NCBI GenBank assembly: GCA_024663395.1
Contig: JANFAH010000020.1
Location: forward strand, 992,001 to 1,056,000
DNA: 64,000 bases
Reading direction: 5' to 3'
Source: Pisolithus tinctorius
Taxonomy: Eukaryota > Basidiomycota > Agaricomycetes > Boletales > Pisolithaceae
The notes under the pieces are model-generated. The model saw only the letters and a program-made list of their open reading frames with translations, had not been told where the DNA came from and did not search any database. Each line of letters begins with the position of its first letter. Position 1 is the stretch's first letter. A program made the translations under genes and the position numbers. Shown one piece after another: positions 11,012 through 22,100 of this stretch.

Positions 11012-12869
11012 GACTATGCAGGGTAATACTCGTGCACTGAAGACACCAGTTATCAAATACCCTTACCTCCCCCTCTCTGAGCAGATTGCGTCCATCCTCA
11101 AGATCCCTGGCATTGAGGCCACTCTCGAGCAGTGGCGAGCCAAGCCTCGCATGTCTGGCACATATATGGACATATTCGACGGTGACTTTTGCTGCACCAA
11201 ACTGAAGGGCCCAGACGGCAAGTTGTTCTTTTCAAACAGTGCAGATGAACGACATGGCCTGAATGGCGAGCTTCGCCTCAGTGTAAACCTAGGAGTAGAC
11301 TGGTATGCTCTCCCTCATCACATCACAACTGAAACTACATCATTGCAGGTTTTCATACATTCAGAGTAACATCACACCATCTCATTCATCGGCTCCCACT
11401 TCGTTCTCAATCTGTAATCTGCCCCTGGAGTATAGGTAAGTATACAATCATGTCTTTCTCATTCAGACCATTTGGACTTTCTTCACAGATATCAGACAGC
11501 CAATCTAATGTGTACAAGTATCATGCCTGGCCCCAAAGAACAGTCACCCAACGAGGTACAGTGCTTCCTTCGGCCCATCATCTCCAATTTACTCCGGCTT
11601 TGGAAACATGGCATCAAAGTGCCGACCAAATCTCAACCTGAAGGTATGTTTGTGTTCTTTCATGCACATATCTACTCATCTATCATAGGGCGACTCGTTC
11701 ATGTGGTACTTGTGGCAGTCGTGTGTGACAAGCCCGCTGCACACAAGATAGGAGGGTTTGCATCCCACTCACACACTTATTATTGTACAGAATGCTGGAT
11801 ATCTACAGCGGACAAGGGTAAGGTAACCACCTTTCAGAAAGGAGGTATGTATTTACATCTTGCACTTGCTACACTTAACTCACTGCAAACTTAACAGCTT
11901 TCCGCCCTCAGACCAATGCGGAGCAGTGTCATTTAGGTGACAAATATCACAATCTCATGAGCCCACCTGCACAGAAGAATTTTGTCAAAGAGTTTGCCAC
12001 CTGATATTCTCAACTTTCATGCCTCCCATACTTCAATTTGGTACACCAAATTGTCATAGATCCGATGCATAATCTGTTTCTAGGTTAGTCCTGATCCTCT
12101 TAAAAGGTTGAAGCTTACCTTCAGCACTCAGGTTTGGTGAAGACACACTTTTATGGCATTTGGGTTCAAAGCAAGATATTATGGCCAAACCATGAGCTAG
12201 CCACACTCCACAACATGCTTGCGGATGTACATGTATCATTGCATGTGGGACTAATCCTTTATATTATCATTAGTTCATCATCCCAGGCTCGTGCAGGAAA
12301 TTACCCACAGACATTGGAATCCCAGCAGGTGGCTCTCTCATGGCTGACCAGTGGTTGCTTCTCACAACTGTATATGGCCCAATCGTCGTATGTTTTTTAT
12401 GATTTCCAATTGACGTCGACTTACAGTAGCTAAGGTTCCACAGATTTGGAGTATGTATATACCGCACAATGCTTCTGAAGAAGAATTCTCCCATCGCCTC
12501 TCTGCCGTCGAGAAGCCCGATGCAGAAAAGCAACAAGAGGCTGCTTGCAAGGCTAATAATAAGCTATCACTCGCAGACGCCAAGAAACATGGCAAAGAAG
12601 CCTATGAGGCAGAGAAGACTCGCATTGCTCAGGAGAACATTGCTGTCGCTGAGGCCAAAAAACAGGCCAGGCTTCAGGAGGTGGCGACGTCACAAATAGA
12701 AAAGGCACAGCAGGCCAAGGCAAAGAAAGTTCATACTTAGGATTCGGTTTATCTTCGATTCTCAGACACTTGCCCTGCTAGTCATCCAAAAAACGAAAGG
12801 CAGCATCCCAAAATGTCGAAGGCCTACCAGAAGGTCAGTCGTGCGGACCACCACCACCCCCAGGTGATA

Positions 12870-12972
12870 CCACAGGCAACTTACAGGAAAATCATGTGGC
12901 TCCACCGACCCCCAAGAGGCCACAGGCAACTTACGGGAAAATCATGAGGCTCCACTGACCCCCAAGAGGCCA
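12870..12972. repeat. 50-bp direct repeat (about 2.1 copies)
   Basis: CCACAGGCAACTTAC plus GGAAAATCATG starts at 12870 and again at 12920, and the first bases recur at 12970. It lies between two coding blocks of the transposase, in a stretch where I cannot fix the exon structure. Confidence 0.7.
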
Positions 12973-14346
12973 CAGGTGCCCAATGATGGTAGCGATCGCC
13001 TCAACCTTCACCCCAGTGATCCTGCAAATTTCCTCAAGCCCTCTATGGCCATCCGGATCCTCATCAAGCACGCAATCACTGATGACGACATCGACAAGGC
13101 TGATCGCTTACTACATGAATATAACATAGAGTTGATTAAGGTACATTTCAACCCTTCTATTAAGTCATCTATTCGTACTGTGCTGACATTTCTAGCTATA
13201 TGGGTCAGGTGTTATAAAGCCCAATCACCATTATTCTACACATGTCGGCAACTGTGCCTGCAACTTTGGACCCCTGCACGATTTCTGGACATTCTTGTTC
13301 GAGCGCCTCAACAAGGTTTTGAAGTCCTTCAAAGCAAATAACCATGCAAAGGGTGAACTCTAAACAACATTCTTCAAGGAGTTTCAGCATACATGTGAGA
13401 CCTCCCGCATTGTAAGTTTGTGACCAGTTTTTGAGTATGATACCACTGACCATAAAACCACAGATATGCACCCTGCGTGCCAACCCTGCAAAGGCGCTCG
13501 GCTCTGACACTGCACAAATCATGCAGAAAGCTACACATGAGGAGCGTGGTACTGTTGCAGGGCTGGCAGCCCTCTGTCAAGATCTCAATGAGAATAGCAT
13601 GGATGGTAAGTAATCTTCGGCACAGACAGCCAGATAGTATCTGACCAATTCCATAGCAGGGCTGGCTTACAGCCTGAGTCCATGGCACCATGAGAATATT
13701 CTCTTGATGGAGACCTACCAGCTCACCGCTCGTGCACTCAACACCCAATTTCCATTTTCACCTGTTCATTGCCAACATGAACGACCCATCATGCCTCACA
13801 GCATTCCCCTCAGCAATAAAGCCACCTTCTTCGACTATGTTGTGATCAATGGGAAGTGGGTTCATGCCTCAAGAGCAGTCAGGACACAACAATCTTCACT
13901 TGTTCACGTCCAAATTCCAGGTCAAGACACTACGCATGCCTACGGCGAAGTACTTGAAATAATTCAGGTCAATCAACACCTACACAATGGAAAACAGACA
14001 CTATGGTTCACATGCATGCGATGGTTCAAGCAATATGAGGGGAGCTGGAGGACCATTTGGGATGACTTGTGAGTCGCCTTGTCTATATCTTAATCACAGA
14101 TCACTCTCGCTGACAGCCTGGAGTTCTGCTTTGGGCGTCCACTTATGGGAGCTCGGGGAATATCAAACACCAGAATCACACCTTCCTTCACTCATGGACT
14201 TGGACTGCATCAATAACTTATTGGCGTTGACGGTTGTATCAGTTGGAGAGGATCGGTGCAAGGTCTGGGCGATGATAGACCTTGCAAAGGTATGTTGTGT
14301 TGCTAGCTTACTGCCTGCATGCTTTATAACTTCATGTATTCAGTGA

Positions 14347-14500
14347 CAAGTATTCATTCTGACTACGTTTTGTTCGTGCATTAGACATCATGTTCAAATA
14401 TTAATGCTTGCAGTATGGAACCACACAAATATGACAAAACTCGGTACTAGTACATACAAACACAGCCACTTATCGCTCGAAGACACCAACGAGGAGCGAC
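14347..14500. other. tail-to-tail intergenic gap in the CACTA element
   Basis: This 154-bp gap separates the plus-strand transposase stop (14346) from the minus-strand accessory gene stop (14501). No motif recognised. Confidence 0.5.
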
Positions 14501-15096
14501 TCAATCTGCAAATTCCTCATCCGAAGATTGACCCGATATCTCTGTTTTGAGGTACTCATCCAACTCTTTCAGGTAGATGGCATCTGCCTCGAAGAGGTCT
14601 CCTTCGTTCAGGTGCAAATAGAAACCTTTCAACCAATCAATGCCTTCAATGACTGGCATGTCCACGTTTTCCTTGTACCACCTTTCATCTACCATTGGCT
14701 TGAAGATTGTGGTCTTCGATAGTGGTGGACCACGATTCATATGCTTTGGAGTGATATCAAACACCCGTTTGTGAATTTTTTTGGTTATCCTGCATCGCTT
14801 GCGTGGCGGTCCTTGATCCATACTCCCCTGGTTAGGTTCATCAGGTGTATCTTGTTGCAGCTTCATGGCACAAAGACTGAGCCAACAAAGAAATGCAACA
14901 TACTAGGAGGGAATTAATCGCATTTGCAGATACCTCAAAATAAGACTTACATTGACAGATCGCCAAGCATGACCAACGACCTTGTTTGCAGACTGCCCAA
15001 TGAGCGCATCCTTTCTTCGTTGGAGTGTATCTTCACTGACCTCATTTTCATTGCAGGTAATAATGTCAGAACCTAGATCGGTATCGATGAGCACTG
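14501..15096 (-). CDS. CACTA minus-strand accessory gene, 3' exons
   Basis: Function unknown. Two exons: an upstream one (15096 down to about 14950) carrying RRKDALIGQSANKVVGHAWR and ending at a GTAAGT donor, and a terminal one (down to the stop at 14501). The terminal exon carries PRKRCRITKKIHKRVF, GPPLSKTTIFKPMVDERWY, MPVIEGIDWLKGFYLH and an acidic end, KELDEYLKTEISGQSSDEE. These read like a conserved, basic-then-acidic protein rather than chance frames. It is probably the 3' end of a gene whose earlier exons lie at about 17000-18700, but about 1.9 kb of unrelated-looking DNA lies between. Confidence 0.5.
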
Positions 15097-16052
15097 TGAG
15101 TCAAAGTGAGGTTTAGTGGTGGAAACCAACCAAAACCAACACAAAAGACAATGAAAGCGAGTGGTGGTGTGCCTATGCAGTACCTAGATGGTGGAACCTG
15201 TTCCTTGGGAGGGTTTTTTTGTGAACTACAACACCCAAAGATGAGTGCTGAGGGTTGGGGGTGCTCCTGACGAAGAAGGAGCAGGAATGCGAGAGGAAGC
15301 GATGGGGTAGACTGCTGTCAGCCTACAGAAGGGTGGATGATGACTTAATTCGATGTCCTGAGCTTCACTGAGCTCAGGGAGGACTTGGGGTGAAGTAGAT
15401 CAATGATAGATGAGAATAAGCGAAGTAGACGATAGTTAGACCCTTAATAAAGTCTCAACTATCAAAGCTGCTGAGTGATTTACTGAATGATAATAAAATG
15501 CGAGCAAGAGGGGCTCTCTGATGTCTTTTTTTTTTGCTACCTAAGTACAGTGATTTATATACAGTACAGGGGCGTTGCCTATGGAAAACAAGGTGCAAAC
15601 ACTTGGTAAGTGATTGGTAACTGATGAGTAAGGAATGTAAGCGGTGGGTAATCGTCTTAGAAAGCATTGGTGAGCATTGGTAAGGATAAGTAAGCCAAAA
15701 AGCAAAGAATCAGTAAGCAAGGGCAAAAGATTGGTAAGTATTGGCAATAGGTGAGTCAAAGACAGTCAGAATGTCAAGGTATGAGTCAAGTAATGTCAGA
15801 AACTGGGAAAGCGCACTGGAATCGCATTAGGGGGAGGCTGTGCATGTCACATCTCGAAGAGATCGTTTCTGGGCCAAAGTGGGATGACAGAGAGGCAGCA
15901 CTGATCTGATGCCGATATAGTACATCCAAAAGCGGACAGGGTGAGTCAGATGTCAACAGGGGTCAAGCTTTGGGGGTCTGTGGGGTGACAGGAGCATAAG
16001 GGATTGCAACTTTCCCCCCCTTACTGTCCTCTCAGTGAAGCAAATAAAAACT
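15097..16052. other. non-coding stretch with TTGGTAAG-type repeats
   Basis: No gene seen. Between 15600 and 15780 the words GGTAAG, TAAGTGATTGGTAA and GTGAGTCA recur about ten times in loosely periodic form. Short minus-strand frames (15455-15759) mirror this repetition and look spurious. It may be a separate insertion within the accessory gene of the CACTA element; I found no clean ends. Confidence 0.45.
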
Positions 16053-16715
16053 TCATGAATGAGGCTCTGTTGGAAGAGAGGATGAAGGGGGAGCGTCTTC
16101 TGCTGTATCTTGCAATAAGGAGGCAAGATGTGCATCATACTCGTCATGGATGCAATCAGGGAGAGTGGAGAACAGTAGATTATACTGTAGCTGTCGCAAT
16201 TTTGGAAGAATGATGGACGAGACTGGTATGAAGACGTTGCAGGGAGCAGGGAGGAAGGATCCATATGCTTCTTGGACTGGAGAGACTGAAACAACCACAT
16301 AAGACCTTTCCAAGCGAATGACAGACCTGAGGTGACCAAAGAATGTCCTCCTAGAGGTCATACTGACAAAAAGAACATGCTGTCCAAGCTGGATGGGCTG
16401 AGAGGGGGCAGACAAGGGTGGGATGTACCAGGATGCTTCAGGACGGAAGCTAGTAGGAACTCCTGGTAGATATACATAGCCATGGTCCCTAGCAAAGGGG
16501 ACAAGTGAAATGATTGATGTGGAGGCGGCCATATCAGAAGAATTAGTGAAATGAGCATCTTTTGGAGGGAGTGCTGTAGAAACGTGTGGAGTGTGCAAAT
16601 CCTTTCCAATTTTGGAAGGTAGGATCGCGTGGCTGAGCACTACAAGCGAGTGTGGGAATGGTTTCGGTGTCTGCAGAATTGGCGGAGATACGTCGAAAAC
16701 TGGAATGCCGTACAC
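16053..16715 (-). CDS. hypothetical protein or exon inside the CACTA element
   Basis: A 220-codon open frame without introns, not recognised. It begins on a non-ATG codon, so it is probably part of a larger exon or is remnant coding DNA. It has a stretch of the form GQHVLFVSMTSRRTFFGHLR, then VIRLERSYVVVSVSP, and a C-terminal acidic/serine tail. Proline and serine are frequent. The opposite strand has only short frames. It might be a spliced exon of the minus-strand accessory gene or belong to an inserted element. Confidence 0.3.
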   Translation of the reverse strand: MYGIPVFDVSPPILQTPKPFPHSLVVLSHAILPSKIGKDLHTPHVSTALPPKDAHFTNSSDMAASTSIISLVPFARDHGYVYLPGVPTSFRPEASWYIPPLSAPSQPIQLGQHVLFVSMTSRRTFFGHLRSVIRLERSYVVVSVSPVQEAYGSFLPAPCNVFIPVSSIILPKLRQLQYNLLFSTLPDCIHDEYDAHLASLLQDTAEDAPPSSSLPTEPHS

Positions 16716-16989
16716 GGGCGCTTAAGAACTTTGTTGGCACTTAACTCGCTTCCTCCTTTTTCTTTGGCATTGACAACCCATTCTTGTGCAAGGGATGACT
16801 GCCAACATTTCTGGCTGTCCTTCTTCACATGAGGGCTATGGTCTTCATCTCCATTCATCAGCTACATCCATGTCCACCTCACCAAACACCTTTGGTGTGT
16901 GACAGCGCTTCGGCTCCCTTGTTGCCAGTTTCTTTTTCATATTGCAATGCAGCCTTCTGTCGAGTGGCAGCAACCTACAACATATCAGG

Positions 16990-17600
16990 TGGGTTCATAT
17001 GATCACTCATCAAAACTACAAATACTTACTGTGATACGTCGCGCTCACTGCCAGCTATGTTCGAGCCTTGCCTCAAACTTGCGAGTGCCTTGATCACTAT
17101 GAAGCTCTTTCACCCTTTTATGCATGCTTCGGAAATATGTTTTGGCGCACTCTAGGATTATTGGTAGGGTGAAGGATGTGTTGGGTATGGAATTCATCTT
17201 GGTTTGTTCCCTCTGACTCTATTGGTCACAGGTGAGCACACATGATTAATCCTGATTGCTATGAAGAATACCTTTTCATTATTAAAGGCACACTCGGCAA
17301 CTTCTCTGATAAATCTAGCATTCACCTCATCATCGACGTTGCCAAGCCAGTGCGGGTGCCAAATCTGTACACCTTCATTTGTCTCCTTGACGGCTTGTTT
17401 GTTGTCAAGCGGCCTGATAGTGGTGAGGGCCGCAACACGATTCTGCTTTTTACCATCACAGTCAATTCTGCACAACTGGCAGAACAATGGTTGGAGAATG
17501 GACTCAAAATTAATGGTGCCAAGTGAGTACTGACATACAATCGCAAGAACGGAGTGCTGATACATACCTTGAGAGCTACATGATTGTTTGAACACGTCTT
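16990..17600 (-). CDS. CACTA minus-strand accessory gene, middle exons
   Basis: Read on the minus strand, one exon gives EGVQIWHPHWLGNVDDEVNA followed by RFIREVAECAF (about 17430-17290). A second gives CAKTYFRSMHKRVKELHSDQ (about 17135-17075), with a TGA a little further on and a GTAAGT donor at its end. Together with the exons at 14501-15096 this suggests one long accessory gene. A plus-strand frame over the same bases (17242-17526) is an alternative that I rate lower. Confidence 0.4.
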
Positions 17601-17630
17601 TGTTGCCCCTTTGTGACCTATGACTTTACT

Positions 17631-18080
17631 TCAAAGCTCTGCAAGGACCTCCTCAACATCATTAAGATGAGAGACGATGGACTTGTTCTCTTCTCTGATA
17701 TTGGTAAGTTCGTCCTCCAGGTTAGTGTTCGCTTCACTGAGACGTTTCAGATTGGCTGTTAGCTGGGCAACCATCATATGTAGACTCTGGTTGCTCGTGC
17801 GATCGTAATTGGACTCTTCCATCAGGTAAGATGCACTTCAGGAGCAGGATGCTGAGTACAGAGTACTCTGACGATCTTCCAAAGGAGTTTCACTTCACCC
17901 TTGACCAACTGACTGACCATGGGAAGATGCACCGGCATATGAGAAGGACATATGATTACGGGTGCCCTCGCTGCTATGGTAAGTAAATTCGAGCAGTTGG
18001 TTTGACTGACCCCTTCCCTGATAGTCATAAGATGACCCCTCTTGTGGAACAAGTGAATCAATGGGACTTGTGGGATCCAT
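17631..18080 (-). CDS. CACTA minus-strand accessory gene, coiled-coil exon
   Basis: Two segments: a low-complexity Ser/Gln/Gly-rich one at 18080-17895 (PQEGSSYDYQGRGQ) and a coiled coil at 17822-17631 with leucine-spaced heptads (LTANLKRLSEANTNLEDEL). Self-association is the most likely role of such a coil. The exon order from 18700 down to 14501 (repeats, coil, conserved middle, conserved 3' end) fits one gene. Confidence 0.4.
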
Positions 18081-18202
18081 CGTGTCATGGAGCTGATGTG
18101 GGAAGGAAAATTCTGGCGAAAAGAGCTTTAATCAAAGCATGAAGTGAGTGGAGTATAAATGAAGGTGCAATTTGTACTGACCGATGGACCATTGTGGTCC
18201 CT

Positions 18203-18700
18203 TCATTGAGCAGCAGGCCTGGATGTGAATGGATCGTCGAGTCTGCTGTGTATAGATGGAAGGCCGTGTTGGGAATGCCCCAAGGGCGTCATTTGGGTCT
18301 GTGGTATGTGAGAACACCTGTGTGCGACACCCTCTTGACTCACCGAAGACTGCAATCCAGGCTGCGTGTCACTGCTCGTGTTTCTCTGTGGTCTGAGGCC
18401 ATGTTGGGAATGCCCTGAGGGTGTCATTTGGGTCTGTGGTACATGAGAACGCCTGTGTGCGACACCCTCTTGACTCATCGAGGACTGCAATCCAGGCTGT
18501 GCGCCACTGCTCGTGTTTCTCTGTGGTCCAGGGCCATGTTGGGAATGCCCCGAGGGCATCATTTGGGTCTGTGGTACGTGAGGACACCTGCATGTCACAC
18601 CCTCTTGACTCATCGAGGACTGCAATCCAGGCTGCACACCACCGCTCAGTTGTCTCTGGGAATACATAGTACTGTACCACAGTACAAACACCAAGTACTC
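18203..18700 (-). CDS. 45-residue repeat region of the CACTA accessory gene
   Basis: An open minus-strand frame in which a 45-residue unit (PGLQSSMSQEGV, then HVPQTQM..SGHSQHG, then PQRNTSS) repeats three times plus a partial fourth. It is rich in Gln, Ser, His and Pro and is likely disordered. The longer open frame reaches 18889, but the part above 18700 lies in the element's subterminal DNA and is probably not coding. The frame stops at 18203. Confidence 0.4.
   Translation of the reverse strand, partial: EYLVFVLWYSTMYSQRQLSGGVQPGLQSSMSQEGVTCRCPHVPQTQMMPSGHSQHGPGPQRNTSSGAQPGLQSSMSQEGVAHRRSHVPQTQMTPSGHSQHGLRPQRNTSSDTQPGLQSSVSQEGVAHRCSHIPQTQMTPLGHSQHGLPSIHSRLDDPFTSRPAAQ
18243..18660. repeat. 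135-bp in-frame minisatellite
   Basis: GACTCA(C/T)CGA(A/G)GACTGC recurs at 18337, 18472 and 18607, exactly 135 bp apart, and GTTGGGAATGCCC recurs with the same period. Because 135 is a multiple of three, the open frame is kept through all copies. A degenerate partial unit lies at the left. Confidence 0.9.
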
Positions 18701-18889
18701 ACGAAGGAGGTGAGCACGAGTAAGCACACAGGCGGGATGCTTTTTTTCGGGGGGTGCCAGGGGCAGGAGAGCATTTTCGAAGCAGTCATCGTAGCAAGCA
18801 TGCCAAATATAATCTGATGTTACTATTCTGAAAAGCACAACTGAAGTCGAGAGGATCATCGATATTAATATGATGTGACTCAATATCAT

Positions 18890-19110
18890 AGTCTATAACC
18901 ACACTCGAATCTGATCTGAATATTATCTGCATTGTCAAGATTACCATGGTGATAAGTTTGCAAATCGAGTTGGGACAACGCTTGGAAACAAGAACACTTA
19001 GCTACTATAGTCAAAGGTATTATTAACTTTGGCTTCCCTCGACATATAGCACAACTATTATTACTAACCCGACTATCCCCGAACCTGATTAAAAACCTGT
19101 TTCCGCAGTG
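18890..19110. repeat. CACTA right subterminal region and terminal inverted repeat
   Basis: AT-rich, no gene. It contains AATCTGATCTGAA and related words. It ends with TTTCCGCAGTG, the complement of the left end, followed by the AGT target duplication. Confidence 0.85.
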
Positions 19111-22100
19111 AGTGCTCGTTGTTCGTCTTCGTCCTCTGTTGCATTAAGTTTCCCTTGGAGCGCTTCTATCTCTCGCACCATGGAACGGAAGTCGGGTTGC
19201 CTGCATATGGCATTCAAGAGGTGGACTGCTGGACACCAGTAGATATGGTGCTGACCTGTCATATTCAATGCGGCTTTCCAGACCTGTCGATCTGGAGCAC
19301 TGAATGATGGAAAACCGAAACAATCCGACGTAATAAAAGTCCTCACGAGTGCTCATGCTCAAAGTATGCATTGAAGAAGGTAATCCTTATGTGATTGAGT
19401 AGCTTTTTGAGATTCGGATTAGCGCCATTCCCATCTTGCTGGTAGCAAAGCTTACACCAGCACTCAGACTGTGTGCTATGGACTTCAACTCGTTCTGCAC
19501 TTTTTGCATCTCATCAGCATACCGACGCGGCGCATTATCCCTGGCAGAAAGAGTCTGACACCGCCTGCACAACTGAGGTAACACAACTTCAAGGCGTGGG
19601 TCCTGTGCGACATCAGGTTGGTGGCTGCCCACAAATAGATTACACGTCATCGCCCAATCGGCACACGACAATCTTGGTGGGCGTGTTAGTAATCCATCTT
19701 CTAGAGCTGCGATGTAAGTTTGTGGACGAGTATACTTATGTGTGACCAGCCAACCTTCCGCAGTGCCTATGGAAACCTCGCCGAGCGAATCAGTTTCAAT
19801 CGTCCAGGGGAACCTTCCGAAGAACGTCATTCCGCCGACCCACACCCAACGGTGGGTGTGAACGAGACAAGGCAATGAAAATATGAATACGCACATAATT
19901 TCTCAGATACTTGAGACCGAACATGTCTGAGAAGAACTTGATCGCACAATCTTTCTTCTGTCTATGCTGTTGCCATCCTAAGTGTAGGTTTATGTTTGAC
20001 AGTTGTCGCATTACAGACTTGTGACAGGCTCTGGGACCTGTAATTTCATGCTGAACATCGTGTGATCAGCACAGAAAACCCCAAACATGATAAGAAAGGG
20101 TACCAGATTCGTGAGGGCATAAAAGTGTTTTCTACATGCCGAAACACAGCATCAGTAATGATAGCACACGTAGGGATCCTATTGACCTACCGAATACTTT
20201 GGAATTGCTCCCTTCTCTGTCGACACGGCGGTTCTCTTCGCCAGACTTAGGGGCTTGCGACGGCATATAGTGGAGTCGAAATCCGTGGTTTTCTGGAGTG
20301 GTTCCCATTGTCTGAGGCTAGATCGAACATTTTAAAGTCAAAAAGTGAGCAGGGTACGATCCTTGTGGGAAACTCACCTCCCCCCCGAGTCCCTTCGTTC
20401 TCCATTATTATCAACTCTATAGAAATCAGAGAATTCTATGACCATTATCACCAAATGTTTGCCTGCAGCACGGGTGGACAGGGCTTTCAGTAGCAGCACA
20501 AAACGCTCGTTGGCGGGAACTGAGACGCCCTTCGATTGATGCAGTGCCAGATGTTTGCCCTTGTCATGATGTGCCACTGTAAGATCATCCCCATTCTTCA
20601 TTGGCCTTTCATGGTCATATTTGCGGGAGACCACAGGGTAATAGGCTGAGTCCATAGTGTCGATACCCAGGGTCCGCATATCCTCGTATATATTGCCAGT
20701 GCATAGAAAAGTGCCATTGGAATAGTCACCATAATCGCCCAGCTACTTATATCAGGCTAGGCACAAGCATGAGTATGCATGGCATGACTCACCGCAATCC
20801 GTTGATCAGAACACTCGTCAACCCAGGCCCACCACCCGTCCATTATCAACTGGTATGAATGGCGAACCGCATTCATAGGCCGGGCATATCAAGGACACTC
20901 CGATCGTTCTGTGGTAATGCAAATGGTTAGGGCCGCATGCACATGGAGGGAAAGCACCGACTAGTGTAGTTGTCCATCCGCGTGGCCCGTCACAGCAACC
21001 AGGGCATTGCTCGACATCGATCATAACCTTGAAATTGTCCATCTCCCATCTACCCCAGACTACTCTTACAGCCCAGATTGATCGGGGAAGATGCGCGTGC
21101 TTAATGAAATGGTCATTGTGGTGCGAATAGGTATCTTCATGTTTGGGCATACTCGAAGCATGTTCTGCACGTGTGATCCACATTCGACCATGTGCATGCA
21201 AAGCAAATGACTCGTACGGCCCTTGAGAGCCTTCGTCATAGAGAACGTGCACCCATCCTTGGCCGAGGTAATATCCAAGGCCAACCGCGAAGCGAGAGCT
21301 GGCATCGTCGTTGGCAGAGACTATGACAATGAGATCATCTGTAAGGGATGAGAGTGTGACAGAATCGCCTCTAAACTTGCGTGGGTAGGTGCCGCAGCGG
21401 GTGAATCCATGGTATGAGGCATGTTTGTCGTCGAGTATGAACTCGCGGTGCGTCTCGTTGGCATCTTGGCGATGAGTGAGATAGAGTGTCTTGAACTGTG
21501 GATACGCCTTAATGCGTGGAGTGTGAAATGCAGCTGAATCCCTGTTGAAGCTGGATCCAGAGGATACCAAATCAATGCTAACCAACCCCGCCCCACCATC
21601 GCCACATGCCAATACAGCCCTGCAGTGGAACGGAGACTTGGAAAGGGGAATGACGGGCAACCATACTTGGATACCCCCATTGCTGACTGTGAATGTGCGA
21701 AGTCACTGGCTGAGCGATCTGATGCGCCACCTCAACCAAGCAAGTCGGCACCAATATATTGGGTTGGTCGCGATCTTCGTGGAGTTACGCTGGATGTACC
21801 AGGGGTAGCCGAGTTCGTTCTTTTCGATGTACTTCATTAGTCTGTCGACGAATTCATCGGGTTCTACCTTTTTGATGTTGCCACAATATCGAAAGTCGCT
21901 TGGATCCTCAGCCAGGACACTGCCCGACCGCCGAATCATTCTCAAGGGATCCCATGCAAAAATGCTGTGATCGCTGGATTCCCGGATGATTTCCAGTTGC
22001 AGACGCCGAAACGCCTTTTTGCCCTCTCCATACAACATCGGCATGTTCACTCCAAACAGCCCCATCAGCGAGTATGCTCGATCTTCCACGCGCGTCGTCT

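Larger units (their letters stand above)
9702..14346 (+). pseudogene. Tnp2-type (CACTA) transposase, decayed
   Basis: Basidiomycete Tnp2-family transposase. In order: an N-terminal cysteine cluster (CNCKSFGCNG), a hydrophobic helix (LLAILTLLLLFL) before GVNKPVYTLPVCLIC and CTSCHVDLFLP, KYPYLPLSEQ, YMDIFDGDFC, SFSICNLPLEYRYQTANLM, IMPGPKEQSPNEVQ, VVCDKPAAHKIGGFASHSH, the catalytic-type IDPMHNLFLGLVKTHFYGIW, PAGGSLMADQWLLLTTVYGP, a charged helix-rich insert (12453-12738), PNHHYSTHVGNC, HDFWTFLFERLNKVLKSF, HAYGEVLEI, MRWFKQYEG and RCKVWAMIDLAK. Splice sites checked include introns 11303-11348, 11436-11488, 11644-11688, 11845-11897, 12084-12131 and 12227-12273; it ends at TGA 14344. It is broken by the 251-bp MITE at 10761, a TGA at 12002 and a TAA at 13361. 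The join between the first two coding blocks near 9880-9970 is unresolved. Confidence 0.87.
8190..19110. mobile_element. complete CACTA-like (EnSpm/CMC) DNA transposon
   Basis: The ends are perfect 11-bp terminal inverted repeats, CACTGCGGAAA at 8190-8200 and its complement at 19100-19110, flanked by a 3-bp target duplication AGT (8187-8189 and 19111-19113). Other HET copies keep the empty site, CTCCAGTGCTCG, which proves the boundaries. A CACTR start, 3-bp duplication and a Tnp2-type transposase inside are the signature of the CACTA superfamily. Length is 10,921 bp. Contents: an intact small gene (8542-9588), transposase (9702-14346, decayed), a minus-strand accessory gene (about 14501-18700), and subterminal AATCTGA/GTCTGA words near both ends. 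It sits in an exon of HET-B, in the codons for RALEED. Confidence 0.93.

Noticed and set aside
17242..17526. 94-codon plus-strand gene in the CACTA element
   Set aside because: The overlapping minus-strand frame fits better with neighbouring minus-strand exons (VDDEVNARFIREVAE), though this is not certain.
18243..18660. CRISPR-like regular repeats
   Set aside because: Units are 135 bp with no unique spacers, and the DNA is eukaryotic. The 223-bp array at 6120-7560 is likewise a satellite, not CRISPR.
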